A DNA stretch of 64,000 nucleotides, taken from the NCBI GenBank assembly GCA_022823465.1, contig JAJEHX010000042.1:144047-208046 (forward strand), read 5' to 3'. The first letter of the stretch is position 1; every line of letters starts with the position of its first letter. Positions 53,730 to 63,045 of this stretch are shown piece by piece. The notes below the pieces were generated by a model. That model saw nothing but the letters and a program-made list of their open reading frames with translations. It did no database searches and had not been told where the DNA came from. Source of the DNA: Candidatus Latescibacterota bacterium. GTDB lineage: Bacteria; JAAXHH01. The translations under genes were made by a program, and so were the position numbers.

Positions 53730-54428
53730 TCAGATCCGCCCCTGGCGCCGCAATATGCGCTCCGCGACTTCCAGGTCCTCGGCGGTGGTCACCTTGATAT
53801 TGTCCGGGGTGCCGTCAAGAACACGCACCACGTATCCTGCCCGTTCCACCAGTTCGGCGTCGTCGGTCCCCACATAGCCCTCTTCCCGCGCCTGTTCGTG
53901 GGCTGTCCGCAGGACCCCGTACGGGAAGGTCTGGGGCGTCTGCGCCCGCCACAGCGTCGCTCGGTCCGGCGTCGCCTCGACCCTTCCGTCCCGGATGACC
54001 TTCATCGTATCCGTGGACGGGGTGGCCGAGATCACCGCGCCGTACCGGGCGCACCCGAGGACGGACGCTACAAGGGCGTCCTGCTCGACGCAGGGCCGCG
54101 CCGCATCATGAATCAGCACGGATCCGGTGCCGCCGTCAAGGGCCATCAGCCCAAGGTAGACCGACTCCTGGCGCGTGCTGCCGCCGGCGACCACGTTCGC
54201 GAGCTTCGGGTAGGTATCGTCCGTCTGCGAAAGATGCGCCCTGCAGGACGCTACCCGAGACGGCTCCACCACCAGCACGTATCCATCCACGGCCGGGCAG
54301 GCTTCGAAAACGGAGAGCGTGTGGGCCAGGATCGACCTGCCGCCGATCGTGATGTACGGCTTTTCCGTATCCGACCGCATGCGCAGGCCGTGGCCGGCGG
54401 CGGGAATGATGCCCATGACGGGTTTCAA
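53730..54428 (-). CDS. ispD: 2-C-methyl-D-erythritol 4-phosphate cytidylyltransferase
   Basis: 232 residues starting from TTG 54428, which has AGGAGG eight bases upstream; the ATG at 54416 lacks such a site. IspD attaches CMP to methylerythritol phosphate. Motifs: GIIPAAGHGLRM, HDAARPCV, WRAQTPQTFPYG and the C-terminal DNIKVTTAEDLEVAE. It starts 13 bases after queA ends, overlapping its Shine-Dalgarno with the queA stop. Together with ispF this feeds isoprenoid precursors to HpnCDE. Confidence 0.93.
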   Translation of the reverse strand: MKPVMGIIPAAGHGLRMRSDTEKPYITIGGRSILAHTLSVFEACPAVDGYVLVVEPSRVASCRAHLSQTDDTYPKLANVVAGGSTRQESVYLGLMALDGGTGSVLIHDAARPCVEQDALVASVLGCARYGAVISATPSTDTMKVIRDGRVEATPDRATLWRAQTPQTFPYGVLRTAHEQAREEGYVGTDDAELVERAGYVVRVLDGTPDNIKVTTAEDLEVAERILRRQGRI

Positions 54429-54441
54429 CGCCTCGTCCTCC

Positions 54442-55545
54442 TCAGACGATCAGCATGGCGTCGCCATAGCTGTAGAACCGGTATTTCTCCCTGACCGCCT
54501 CCTCGTAGGCGTCAAGGATCAACTCTCTTCCCGCGAAGGCGCTGACCAGCAGCAACAGCGTCGACTTCGGCAGGTGGAAATTGGTCAGCAGCGCGTCGAC
54601 CAGCCTGAAATCGTAGGGCGGATAGATGAAACACCGGGTGCGGCCCTCGTACCGGCGCGGTTCCAGTATGGGTTCGGCCCCTCTTCCTTCGCCGGACGCG
54701 TCGGGCACTCCGCGTTCTCCGGGTGCTCCGCGTTCCCCGGCCGCGATCGTCTCCAAGGTGCGCACGGCCGTGGTGCCGACGGCCACCACGCGGCCCGTGT
54801 TCCGCCTTTGTCGGATGATCTCCGCTTCGTGGGCCTCGACACGGTAATATTCGTCGCCCATTTCGTGGTCTTCCACGGCGGCGGTTCGGATGGGCTGGAA
54901 CGTGCCCGGCCCGACATGGAGCAGGATCGGCACGACGGCCGTGCCACGCGCCCGGATGCGGTCCAGCAGGGGTGCCGTGAAATGCAGGCCGGCCGTCGGC
55001 GCGGCCACGGCGCCGTACTCCTCCGCGTAGACGGTCTGATAACGGTCCCGGTCGGACGCGTCCGGGGCGCGTCGAATATAGGGTGGCAGCGGCGTACCGC
55101 CCACCTGTTCGATGACCCGGGGCACGTCCACGTTCCCGGCGAAACGAATGAGGCGTATGTCCTGGCCGGGGTCGTCCTCCACGGTGGCGACCAGGGCCCC
55201 GCCCTCCAGCTCCAGGCGCGTCCCTTTTGCAAGCCGGGCGCCGGGCTTCAGCAGGGCTTCCCAATGGGATGGCGATTCATCACGGGCCTGGCGCACCAGC
55301 ACGACTTCCACGCGGCCGCCGGTTTCCGGGCGCACCCCCCGAAGCCTGGCGGACATCACCCGCGTCCGGTTCAGCACCAGCGTGTCGGCCGGAGCCAGGT
55401 AGTCGGCGATGTCCCGGAACGTCCGGTGTTCGATTGCACCGCCGCGGCGGTGCACCACCATAAGCCGGGACGCGTCGCGGGGTTCGGCGGGGTACTGGGC
55501 GATCAGGTCTTCCGGCAGCGAAAAGTCGAAATCTGCTAGATTCAC
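54442..55545 (-). CDS. queA: S-adenosylmethionine:tRNA ribosyltransferase-isomerase
   Basis: 367 residues, the next-to-last enzyme of queuosine biosynthesis (makes epoxyqueuosine in tRNA; QueG at 17.9 kb finishes it). Motifs: FDFSLPEDLIAQYPAEPRDASRL, LNRTRVMSARL, APTAGLHFTAPLLD, LLHVGPGTFQPI and TNFHLPKSTLLLLVSAFAGRE. The start is a GTG with no clear Shine-Dalgarno and a long perfect palindrome 14 bases upstream. A linker (ERGAPGERGVPD) results from an 18-bp duplication, which sits between conserved blocks. Confidence 0.95.
   Translation of the reverse strand: MNLADFDFSLPEDLIAQYPAEPRDASRLMVVHRRGGAIEHRTFRDIADYLAPADTLVLNRTRVMSARLRGVRPETGGRVEVVLVRQARDESPSHWEALLKPGARLAKGTRLELEGGALVATVEDDPGQDIRLIRFAGNVDVPRVIEQVGGTPLPPYIRRAPDASDRDRYQTVYAEEYGAVAAPTAGLHFTAPLLDRIRARGTAVVPILLHVGPGTFQPIRTAAVEDHEMGDEYYRVEAHEAEIIRQRRNTGRVVAVGTTAVRTLETIAAGERGAPGERGVPDASGEGRGAEPILEPRRYEGRTRCFIYPPYDFRLVDALLTNFHLPKSTLLLLVSAFAGRELILDAYEEAVREKYRFYSYGDAMLIV
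54702..54737 (-). repeat. 18-bp tandem duplication inside queA
   Basis: CGGGCACTCCGCGTTCTC and CGGGTGCTCCGCGTTCCC (plus strand) are adjacent and differ at three positions. On the coding strand they give the ERG-repeat linker. Frame is preserved. Confidence 0.65.
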
Positions 55546-55558
55546 GGGTGATCGTTTA

Positions 55559-55580
55559 CGCCGGCCCGCGCGGGCCGGCG
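55559..55580. repeat. 22-bp perfect palindrome upstream of queA
   Basis: A 22-bp GC-only perfect palindrome centred on CGCG lies 14 bases upstream of the queA GTG and about 115 bases downstream of ruvB. It has left half CGCCGGCCCGC and its exact complement on the right. As a hairpin it would have a 9-bp stem and 4-base loop, with no following T-run, so it is not a typical terminator. It may affect translation initiation of queA. Confidence 0.6.
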
Positions 55581-55695
55581 ACAGGCCGGAGGTGCCGCGA
55601 CGGCGTGTGCCGGGAATCGGCCGGACCGTGTGGCCCCGTTCCGACCCTTGTGGCCTCTTTCCGATCCGGACCGCGGGCGCGCGTCATGCCGGCCG

Positions 55696-56730
55696 TCAAT
55701 CGAAAAGTCCGGCCTGCGGCCTCTTGTTCGCGGTGAATCCCAGGTGTCCGTACGCCAGTTCGGTGGCCACTCTGCCGCGGGGCGTTCGATTGATCAGGCC
55801 CTGGACGATGAGAAATGGCTCGTATACCTCTTCGAGCGTTCCGCTCTCCTCGCCCACGGCCACAGCCAGCGTGTTCAGGCCCACGGGACCGCCCTCGTAC
55901 TTCTCGATGATGGTCGTAAGAATCAGCCGGTTCATGTCGTCCAGTCCCATGTGGTCCACGCCCAGCATATCGAAAGCGGCCTGGGCGGTTTCCCCGGTAA
56001 TGCGTCCGTCGCTCTTGACCTGCGCGTAGTCCCGCACCCGCTTAAGGTACCGGTTGGCGATGCGGGGCGTTCCCCGGGATCTCCGGGCGATCTCCATCGC
56101 CCCGGCGTCATCGGTCTCGACGCCGATGATTTCGGCCGCCCGCGTGACGATCAGGAACAGTTCCTCCGGCGTGTAGAAATCCAGGCGGATCGGGATGCCG
56201 AACCGTGCCAGGAGCGGCGCCGTCAGCAGTCCCGTGCGCGTCGTAGCGCCGACCAGGGTAAAGTGGTCGAGGACGAGCGAAAGGGACCGGGCGCTCGGCC
56301 CCCGGTCCACCAGGATGTCGATCTTGAAATCCTCCATCGCCGCGTACATGTGCTCTTCCACGACGTGGTTCAGCCGGTGGATCTCGTCGATGAAGAACAC
56401 GTCGCCCGGCTGCAGGTTGGTCAGCAGGCCCGCCAGGTCGGCCGGCTTGTCCAGCACCGGACCCGCGGTCGGCCGGATCTCCACGCCCATTTCATTGGCG
56501 AGAATGGTGGCCAGCGTGGTTTTGCCCAGTCCGGGCGGACCGTGGAGCAGCACGTGGTCGATGTGGTTCTCACCCCGGGTCTTCGCGGCCTCGATGTACA
56601 GTTGCAACTCCGCCTTGGCCTTTTCCTGGCCGGGGAATTCGTCGAACCGGCCAGGCCGCAACGCGCGGTCGAATTCGGTATCCTCGTCGAACCGGTCGGG
56701 ATCGGTCAACGGGTAGTCCCGATCGTCCAT
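55696..56730 (-). CDS. ruvB: Holliday junction ATP-dependent DNA helicase RuvB
   Basis: 344 residues. The AAA+ motor has Walker [15 protein letters not shown], Walker [12 protein letters not shown], sensor 1 [11 protein letters not shown], the arginine-finger region [16 protein letters not shown], and the C-terminal winged helix with [16 protein letters not shown]. It drives branch migration of Holliday junctions with RuvA. The ATG follows the ruvA stop with no gap. Order ruvC-ruvA-ruvB is standard. Confidence 0.97.
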   Translation of the reverse strand: MDDRDYPLTDPDRFDEDTEFDRALRPGRFDEFPGQEKAKAELQLYIEAAKTRGENHIDHVLLHGPPGLGKTTLATILANEMGVEIRPTAGPVLDKPADLAGLLTNLQPGDVFFIDEIHRLNHVVEEHMYAAMEDFKIDILVDRGPSARSLSLVLDHFTLVGATTRTGLLTAPLLARFGIPIRLDFYTPEELFLIVTRAAEIIGVETDDAGAMEIARRSRGTPRIANRYLKRVRDYAQVKSDGRITGETAQAAFDMLGVDHMGLDDMNRLILTTIIEKYEGGPVGLNTLAVAVGEESGTLEEVYEPFLIVQGLINRTPRGRVATELAYGHLGFTANKRPQAGLFD

Positions 56731-57339
56731 CTACCGCCCTCCCTGGTTCTGCAGCGCCAAACGCATGATCTCTTCCCAGGAGGGCGTTTCCGAGCGCTCG
56801 GACATCACACGGACGACGAGACGGCGCGCTTCCGGATGATCGATGCCCAGGGCCACCAGGCCCTTGATCGCATCGTCCACTTCAGGCGCCTCTCCCGTCG
56901 GCGCCACGGGCAGCGACTCCGCCCCACCGGTATCCATGGAGGCCAGCTTGTCGCGCAGCTCCATGATCAGCCGCTGCGCGGTCTTTCGGCCTATCTTGGG
57001 CAGCGAAACCAGTTTGCCGATGTCTTCGTTGATGATCGCGGCGGTGAACTCGGCAACCGTCGCGCCGGAAAGGATGTTCAGGGCCACGCCGGGACCGATG
57101 CCGGGCAGGGTGATCAGCACTTCGAAGAGGCGCTTCTCCTCCGCGGTCGCGAACCCGTAGAGCTGCATGCCGTCTTCCCGCGCGTGGAGCACCGTTTCCA
57201 CGCGGACGCTGGAGCGCGGCGGACCCAGGGCCTGGTACGTGGACAGGGGAATGTCCATGTACAGGCCTATACCGCCGACGGACACCGTGATACCGTCGGG
57301 CTGCTTGTCGACCAGTTCACCTTCTACGAATGCGATCAA
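56731..57339 (-). CDS. ruvA: Holliday junction DNA-binding protein RuvA
   Basis: 202 residues from TTG 57339 (LIAFVEGELVDKQPDGITV, matching the family start MIAFVxGEL), overlapping the ruvC end by 23 bases and with AAGGA about nine bases upstream. The OB-fold N-terminal domain is followed by helix-hairpin-helix motifs (TLPGIGPGVALNIL, LPKIGRKTAQRLIMEL), a linker and the RuvB-binding domain III at the end. The longer frame to 57486 is not family-like. Confidence 0.95.
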   Translation of the reverse strand: MIAFVEGELVDKQPDGITVSVGGIGLYMDIPLSTYQALGPPRSSVRVETVLHAREDGMQLYGFATAEEKRLFEVLITLPGIGPGVALNILSGATVAEFTAAIINEDIGKLVSLPKIGRKTAQRLIMELRDKLASMDTGGAESLPVAPTGEAPEVDDAIKGLVALGIDHPEARRLVVRVMSERSETPSWEEIMRLALQNQGGR

Positions 57340-57823
57340 CCGCCTTGATCCTTCCCGATATCCTGTGATAGTGACACAGGGCGACCGCCAGCGCGTCCGA
57401 CGCGTCTTCCGGCATGGTTTCGCTGCCGAGTTCAAGCATGGCACGTACCATGTACTGGACCTGCTGCTTCGACGCGCCACCGGCACCGACAGTGGCCATC
57501 TTGACTTCCCGAGGCGCGTATTCCCAGACCTGCAGTCTCCGATTCGCCGCGGCCAGGAGGGCTACTCCGCGGGCGTGGCCCAGCACGAGGGCCGCCTTGG
57601 GATACCGTCCTCCGAAGGCGGTCTCGACGGCCACCAGTTCCGGGCGGCTCCGGTCTATGACCTCGCACAGGCCGTCGTAGATGACTTTAAGCCGGTCCTC
57701 GAGGGCTTTTCGCGATCCCGGACGCAACACGCCATGGTCCAACAGCCGGCACTGCCTGCCCCGGGCTTCGATCACACCGTATCCCGTAATCACGCTGCCG
57801 GGATCGATTCCGAGGATGATCAT
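57317..57823 (-). CDS. ruvC: Holliday junction resolvase RuvC
   Basis: 168 residues. The RNase H-like catalytic acidic residues are all present: D7 in GIDPGS, E67 in VAVETAF, and D140/D143 in MPEDASDALAVALCH. RuvC cuts Holliday junctions after RuvAB branch migration. It overlaps ruvA by 23 bases and starts ten bases after yebC ends. Confidence 0.96.
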   Translation of the reverse strand: MIILGIDPGSVITGYGVIEARGRQCRLLDHGVLRPGSRKALEDRLKVIYDGLCEVIDRSRPELVAVETAFGGRYPKAALVLGHARGVALLAAANRRLQVWEYAPREVKMATVGAGGASKQQVQYMVRAMLELGSETMPEDASDALAVALCHYHRISGRIKAVDRIRRR

Positions 57824-57832
57824 GGATACCCG

Positions 57833-58582
57833 CTACCCGTTTAGCTCCTCCAGCATCTTGTCGTCCATGTCGAAATTGGCATATACATGCTGGACGTCGT
57901 CATGGTCTTCGAGGACCTCCATCAGCCGGAGCAGCTGTTCCGCTTCCTTTCCGGCGACCGCCACAGTCGACTGCGGAATGCGGCCGATTTCAGCCCGCAC
58001 AGGCGCGAAACCGTTCTCCTCGAGCCGGGTCCGCACCGATTCGAAATCTGAAAGGGAAGTCAACACATCCAAGGTATCCCCCTCGTCCAGGATGTCTTCC
58101 GCGCCGGCGTCGAGGGCGACCATCATGGCCTCGTCCTCGTCGACGCCGTTCTTGTCCACGACGATCGTGCCCTTCTGGTCGAACATCCAGGCCACGCAAC
58201 CCGTTTCCCCCATGTTGCCGCCGTTCTTGGTAAAGGCGTGACGCATCTCGGAAGTGGTCCGGTTCTTGTTGTCCGTCACCGCTTCCACCAGCAGCGCCAC
58301 GCCGGAAGGACCGTAACCCTCGTAGACCAGTTCCTCGTATTGAACGCCGTCCAGTTCACCTGTGCCCCTGGCGACCGCCCGGTCGATGTTGGCCTGGGGC
58401 ACGTTCTCCGCCTTGGCCGCCAACACGGCCGTTCTGAGCCGGGGGTTGCTGTCGACCGAGCCGCCGCCCTGCCGCGCGGCGATGGTAATCTCCTTGACGA
58501 TACGGGTGAAAATCTTCCCGCGCGCCGCGTCTTTCTGTTCCTTCTTCCGCTTAATCGTACTCCACTTGGAATGACCCGACAC
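57833..58582 (-). CDS. yebC: YebC/PmpR-family (TACO1) protein
   Basis: 249 residues. The signature start [28 protein letters not shown] is followed by [24 protein letters not shown], the [23 protein letters not shown] core and [18 protein letters not shown]. YebC proteins act in translation (poly-proline or stall relief) or as regulators. Encoded just upstream of ruvC, as in many bacteria. Length is typical. Confidence 0.96.
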   Translation of the reverse strand: MSGHSKWSTIKRKKEQKDAARGKIFTRIVKEITIAARQGGGSVDSNPRLRTAVLAAKAENVPQANIDRAVARGTGELDGVQYEELVYEGYGPSGVALLVEAVTDNKNRTTSEMRHAFTKNGGNMGETGCVAWMFDQKGTIVVDKNGVDEDEAMMVALDAGAEDILDEGDTLDVLTSLSDFESVRTRLEENGFAPVRAEIGRIPQSTVAVAGKEAEQLLRLMEVLEDHDDVQHVYANFDMDDKMLEELNG

Positions 58583-58592
58583 CTTGGCCTCC

Positions 58593-60818
58593 TCAGGGGA
58601 TCGTGACGACCCGTTTCCCCGTACCCGTGTTATTGGATGCGTCCCTGGCGCGAATGGCGAGGGTATGTTCGCCGGCTTCCAGTCCCTCCAGGGCGATCTC
58701 GAATTCCTCCATCTCCGAATCCGTTACGCCGTCCCGGGGGTGGACCACGCGCCAGTCGCCTCCATCAATAGCGTATTCGACTCGGAACAGGGGACTCGCG
58801 CCGTCCCGGACCAAGAAGGACAGTACGCCTCCTGTCACTTCGATCCGGGTTACCCGCGGGCCGGTATTGTCCACCAGGAACGGTTCGCTCAGGTACTCCG
58901 CCGCCAGCGCCTGGTCCGGTGGATTCGAAGGCGCGTCGCTGGCTACGACCCGGATGACATAGCTTCCGTCCGGAAAAGTCTCGGAGTCCCAGGAATAGGA
59001 AGGGACGCGCCGTTCCGAGTCCAGGAGTTTCCAATGCGTTTCGGCTTCGCCACGAAAATAGATCTCGTAGGACAGCCTGTCCCCGTCGGGGTCGCTCGCC
59101 TGGACCGCGACGGCCCGCATGCCTTTCCGGTAAGTGGGGGCGCCCGTCGAGGCTTGCTGTCCAAGACTGCCGCCACGGCCTCCAACCTGCGCGGCGATAC
59201 CCGGGGGGAGATCTCCGTTCTGGTCGCCGGAGCCCGCGGGGGCGTCGCGCAGGTAGACTCCCGGCTCGTATACCGTGACCGAATGCACCCTGGGCGGGTT
59301 GTTCCGCGTGAGGTAGGCGGCCGAAACGGACAGGACCGAGGGGGCTTCTTCGTTCCGCGTACTCATTACCGCCTTCCATTGCAGATAGCGGGCGGGCGGA
59401 CAGGCCAGGGCCTCCCCGTCCGAATCGGTGTAGGGACCGGTCCAGTCGCTCCAGGTCTGGTCCGGGGAGTCCGTATTGCCGGACCGTGCATACAGGCTGA
59501 CCGCCGTCCCGGGAGGCCGCTCGTCCTCCCACCGTATACGTCCCCACCGGGCGTGACCCCGGGTGTCCTTTACATCGGACTCGTACTCGCCTTCGCCCAC
59601 GGGCCGCGAACGCAGGCGGTACAGGTTGCCGCGATTGCTCGTCGCGGCGACCACGCCGTCCGTTGCGTCAGGCATCAGCGCCGTGACCTGGGATTCCTGC
59701 AATTCGCTCAGCAACGTGCCGCGGCCCCGTTCCCGGACACGGTAAAGCCTGCCGCGGGGTCCGGTACCAAGGACCAGTTCACCGTCCCCGCGTACCGCCA
59801 TGGACAGGCACAGGTCCGTCTGGGACCGCCACCACTCTTCCACCCGCCCGTCGGGATCGATCCTGTAAACGACGCTGCCGCCCGGGCTGAAACCACGGCC
59901 GGCCGGCCGGTCGCTCCCCTCCACTGAAGCCGTCGCTTCGACCATGCCGCGGCCCGGATCGCCGTCCTGATCCCCGGCGGCGCCCGGGGACGGAGGGGGC
60001 ATCGATGAACCGGACCGTCCACCGCGGCGCGGTTCACTCTGCGCGGCGGCGTACACGTATCCGTCTTTATCGACCCGCAGGGTGCTCACTTCGCGGTAAG
60101 GAGAATCGTAGAGGACGGAGAGGACGCCCGAAGGCGTGATCCGGTAAATCCGACCGCCCGGCTCGGTACCGGCGATCAGCCGACCGGATCCATCCACGGC
60201 CAGGGCCATGACATGGGCTTCTTCCAGTTCCGCCAGGACCTGTCCCTCGCCGTTTTCGTCTATACGATAGACGCGTCCCTGCTCACCCGTTCCCGCGTAC
60301 AGGATCCCTTCCGCGTCCAAGACCAGCGACCAGATGTAGCGCGTGTCTTCGTCAGCAGTACCCTCGCCCGCGGGATCGAAAAACACCGAGTGGGACCCAT
60401 CCGGATCGATCCTGTAGATCCGGCCGTCGGGGAAGGTGGCGGCGTACAGCCGGTCATTCCGATCGACCGCGATGCTGCTGATTTCCAGTTCCTCCGCGTC
60501 GAAGACCACCTCGGACTCACCTGTGGTATCGATACGGTACAGCCTGCCGTCGTTTCCCGTACCCGCGTACAGATTGTCCCCGGAATCGGATGCGAGACAC
60601 CATACCAGGGGTTCGTCGCTCTCGAAGAGGGGGTCCAGGACCGGCGAAAGGGTCAGGTGCCCCCTGTCGGTAATGGAAACGCCCCTGTTTTCTCCTTTAA
60701 GAAAATCTCCGTGCCCGGCCTGTTTCCAGATCACCGGCGTCGACGCGAGAACCACGCCAGCGACCAGCAGAAACACCGCGGCCATAAACAAAGCACGCCA
60801 ACCCTGGAACTGGTTCAA
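58593..60818 (-). CDS. Secreted beta-propeller protein with Ig-like C-terminus
   Basis: 741 residues. An N-terminal signal anchor ([19 protein letters not shown]) precedes six or seven propeller blades with the repeated pattern LYAGTGxxGRLYRID, seen at about residues 80-390. A Gly/Ser/Pro-rich linker interrupts it near 265-300. The C-terminal half has an Ig-like or fibronectin-like segment ([34 protein letters not shown]) and a final beta domain. It looks like an exported surface or envelope binding protein. The family was not recognised with certainty. The S55 gene lies ten bases upstream on the same strand. Confidence 0.72.
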   Translation of the reverse strand: MNQFQGWRALFMAAVFLLVAGVVLASTPVIWKQAGHGDFLKGENRGVSITDRGHLTLSPVLDPLFESDEPLVWCLASDSGDNLYAGTGNDGRLYRIDTTGESEVVFDAEELEISSIAVDRNDRLYAATFPDGRIYRIDPDGSHSVFFDPAGEGTADEDTRYIWSLVLDAEGILYAGTGEQGRVYRIDENGEGQVLAELEEAHVMALAVDGSGRLIAGTEPGGRIYRITPSGVLSVLYDSPYREVSTLRVDKDGYVYAAAQSEPRRGGRSGSSMPPPSPGAAGDQDGDPGRGMVEATASVEGSDRPAGRGFSPGGSVVYRIDPDGRVEEWWRSQTDLCLSMAVRGDGELVLGTGPRGRLYRVRERGRGTLLSELQESQVTALMPDATDGVVAATSNRGNLYRLRSRPVGEGEYESDVKDTRGHARWGRIRWEDERPPGTAVSLYARSGNTDSPDQTWSDWTGPYTDSDGEALACPPARYLQWKAVMSTRNEEAPSVLSVSAAYLTRNNPPRVHSVTVYEPGVYLRDAPAGSGDQNGDLPPGIAAQVGGRGGSLGQQASTGAPTYRKGMRAVAVQASDPDGDRLSYEIYFRGEAETHWKLLDSERRVPSYSWDSETFPDGSYVIRVVASDAPSNPPDQALAAEYLSEPFLVDNTGPRVTRIEVTGGVLSFLVRDGASPLFRVEYAIDGGDWRVVHPRDGVTDSEMEEFEIALEGLEAGEHTLAIRARDASNNTGTGKRVVTIP

Positions 60819-60827
60819 GTAACTCTC

Positions 60828-62786
60828 CTATCGCTTTACGGTCAGCCGGCTCCAGTTTTGTCCGGATACGACATAGTCCGTTCGGATCGTTTCTTCGGCC
60901 ACCACCTTCTCGCGGATCGGGATGAAACTGCCTTTCGTCCGCTCGGAATTCATGACGGCGAGTACCGATGGCGGCAGGCCGGGCATCTCCCGGCCCTTCA
61001 CGATCCCGCCCGCGCCGGCCTGGAACATCTTCAGATAGACCCGGTTTCCGGTGCGGCGGTTGTTGAGCAGTTCGATCAGGCGGGCGCCGTCCGTGGGCCT
61101 GTACCGCTGGGGGACGGTATTCAGATCATGACGGGTGACGGCCTGGTCAGACCCGACCAGCACCTGTACCGGCCCATTGGATATGTTCTTGGGGATGGCG
61201 ACGTCGATCCGCTTCACCAGCCGGTCGCCCCGGTAGGGCCTGAGGAATACCCTGACCTCCAGCGTGTCGCCCGGTTTCAGGGTCTCCGATCCGAACCAGA
61301 CGTCTTCGATGACGGCGGTCCTGCGTTCGTTCGACGAACCGATCTCGATCTTCACGGACTCGAGCCTTGGGGTAACGAACCGGTTGTCGAGCAGGACGTT
61401 GAGCACGCGGTTCACATCCCTGGCCAGGGCCGCCATGGACGCCTGTCCCGAGAACTGGTCGTCGAAGACGATATCCGGATGGCCGCTCAGGACGATCCTG
61501 CCGCCGAGCGATATCGTCCGCTCGCCGCCCAGCCGGCCGTTTGCGATGATGGTGTTCGCCACCGCCATGTTTACCAGCATGGGCGTCCAGCCGTTCGCCA
61601 TCATCACGTCGAACCGGTAGTGCTGGTCCGGCCTGACGTTATCGCCATAGGAAAGCTCCACCGGTATCATGCGCGCCGTATCGCCGAGTTGCCCGTATAT
61701 CCCATTCGTGTGGTCCCACAGGACCGAGCCGACTTCGTCCGACACGCTGCTGATTTTGGTGGATCCGGCCTGGTCCGGAATGACCGTGATGATTTCAGCC
61801 CGGTTCATGGGGATGTTCAGGGCGCCTGTCCACAGGAAGGGATGCCCGAAGGCCAGTACGGCGTCTTCGTCACGCCAGGTGACTGTCCCCGTACCGGCGA
61901 GACTGAAGTCGCCCCGGATAAGCTGCGCGCTCACGGCAGATCCGGGCTCCAGGGCGGACCGGGCGGACCGGGCAACGCGCGACGCCGGGCCGGCCTGTTC
62001 CGGGGCCGCGTCGCCGACGGTCGAACCCGCGGCGGGCACCCTGCCGGGAGCGCCACCGCCCACACTGCCGCCGCCGGAGACCGGAACGAGTCCGCGCCGG
62101 CGCAGTTCATTTTCAAAGAGATCCACGGTCAGGGGATGGAAGCCCGAAAAGGCCATGGGCACGGCGATGGGCTGGAGGCTGGACGTGCTCGCGGGCGTTT
62201 CCCCCCGCCTGGAGAACGCCATGGCGGACCGGTCTTCGTCGGCGGACCGGTCTCCGTCCGGCCACGGGAGTGACGGATCGAAGAACGCGTCCTTCGGCCA
62301 GTTGCCGCCCCGGCTGTCGCCCATCCCGTTGAAGGAGCCGTCCGGCGAGTCCCGCCCCGGTAAAGCATCCGCGTCCACGGCATCGCGTATGGCCAGCATA
62401 TGATCTATTGGCGTGACGCCGCCGATGGGTTTCATCGGAAACAGTCCGAAGCGGTAGGCGAGCGCGCCGACGAGTTTTCCATCGATATACACGGGGCTGC
62501 CGCTCATCCCCGCGATTACGCCCGCTTCGTCGACATAGGGCCCTGAAACCCCGACCATGATAATGTCGTGTTTCGTGTAGAATGTGTTTTTCATGACGCC
62601 CAGCACTTCGACGTCGAAGGTGTCGATCCTTGCGTCCTGGAAAACCGAGAGGCCGTATCCGCGCATGCCCGGCTTCACGTCATCGATATCCATGAATCCG
62701 CCGGTCGTCTGCCCCCCGGCCGGTGGAGCGGCGGCAAGCAGACAGGCGAATAGAATCGGAAAGCAGGCTGTTCGTTTGAATTCCAT
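60828..62786 (-). CDS. SpoIVB-type (S55) peptidase domain protein, secreted
   Basis: 652 residues from ATG 62786. A signal peptide (PILFACLLAAAPPAGG) is followed by MDIDDVKPGMRGYGLSVFQ and the S55 serine-protease motif VIAGMSGSPVYIDG (93-98 region), then LAFGHPFLWTG with a conserved His, and a long C-terminal beta-rich part. A 150-residue acidic, Ser/Gly/Ala-rich insert (about 145-290) separates the motifs. In Bacillus SpoIVB is a sporulation signalling protease; homologues in non-spore-formers are secreted and of unknown role. It is encoded ten bases before the propeller gene. The frame extends to 62915 but the chosen start gives a normal signal peptide. Confidence 0.78.
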   Translation of the reverse strand: MEFKRTACFPILFACLLAAAPPAGGQTTGGFMDIDDVKPGMRGYGLSVFQDARIDTFDVEVLGVMKNTFYTKHDIIMVGVSGPYVDEAGVIAGMSGSPVYIDGKLVGALAYRFGLFPMKPIGGVTPIDHMLAIRDAVDADALPGRDSPDGSFNGMGDSRGGNWPKDAFFDPSLPWPDGDRSADEDRSAMAFSRRGETPASTSSLQPIAVPMAFSGFHPLTVDLFENELRRRGLVPVSGGGSVGGGAPGRVPAAGSTVGDAAPEQAGPASRVARSARSALEPGSAVSAQLIRGDFSLAGTGTVTWRDEDAVLAFGHPFLWTGALNIPMNRAEIITVIPDQAGSTKISSVSDEVGSVLWDHTNGIYGQLGDTARMIPVELSYGDNVRPDQHYRFDVMMANGWTPMLVNMAVANTIIANGRLGGERTISLGGRIVLSGHPDIVFDDQFSGQASMAALARDVNRVLNVLLDNRFVTPRLESVKIEIGSSNERRTAVIEDVWFGSETLKPGDTLEVRVFLRPYRGDRLVKRIDVAIPKNISNGPVQVLVGSDQAVTRHDLNTVPQRYRPTDGARLIELLNNRRTGNRVYLKMFQAGAGGIVKGREMPGLPPSVLAVMNSERTKGSFIPIREKVVAEETIRTDYVVSGQNWSRLTVKR

Positions 62787-63045
62787 GGGGGGTCGCTGCT
62801 CGTTAATCGGGGGTGCGGTACGCCATGCGAAACAAGTGCAATATAACGGTTCGCAGGCGCTGCTGGCAACTGCTTTGTAGCAGGTGCGGAACGATAACTC
62901 CGGTGTCGTTAACAAAAGAAATCGCTTGACTTACCGCGATGGATCTTCGAAATTCAGACAGCGGCGCAGGGGTCCGGATGGAAGGATCTGTTCCGAACCC
63001 TGGCACGATTTGATGCTGGTCCGAGAAACCGGAAAACAGGTAATT

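Noticed and set aside
60213-62273. 686-residue plus-strand frame opposite the propeller and S55 genes
   Set aside because: Antisense shadow; the product is low-complexity with frequent GDDVD/RHHVEP-like strings and no domain.
62787-63045. Strong promoter for cysE
   Set aside because: TTGACT at 62926-62931 has only a three-of-six -10 match at 17 bases, so no promoter was annotated.
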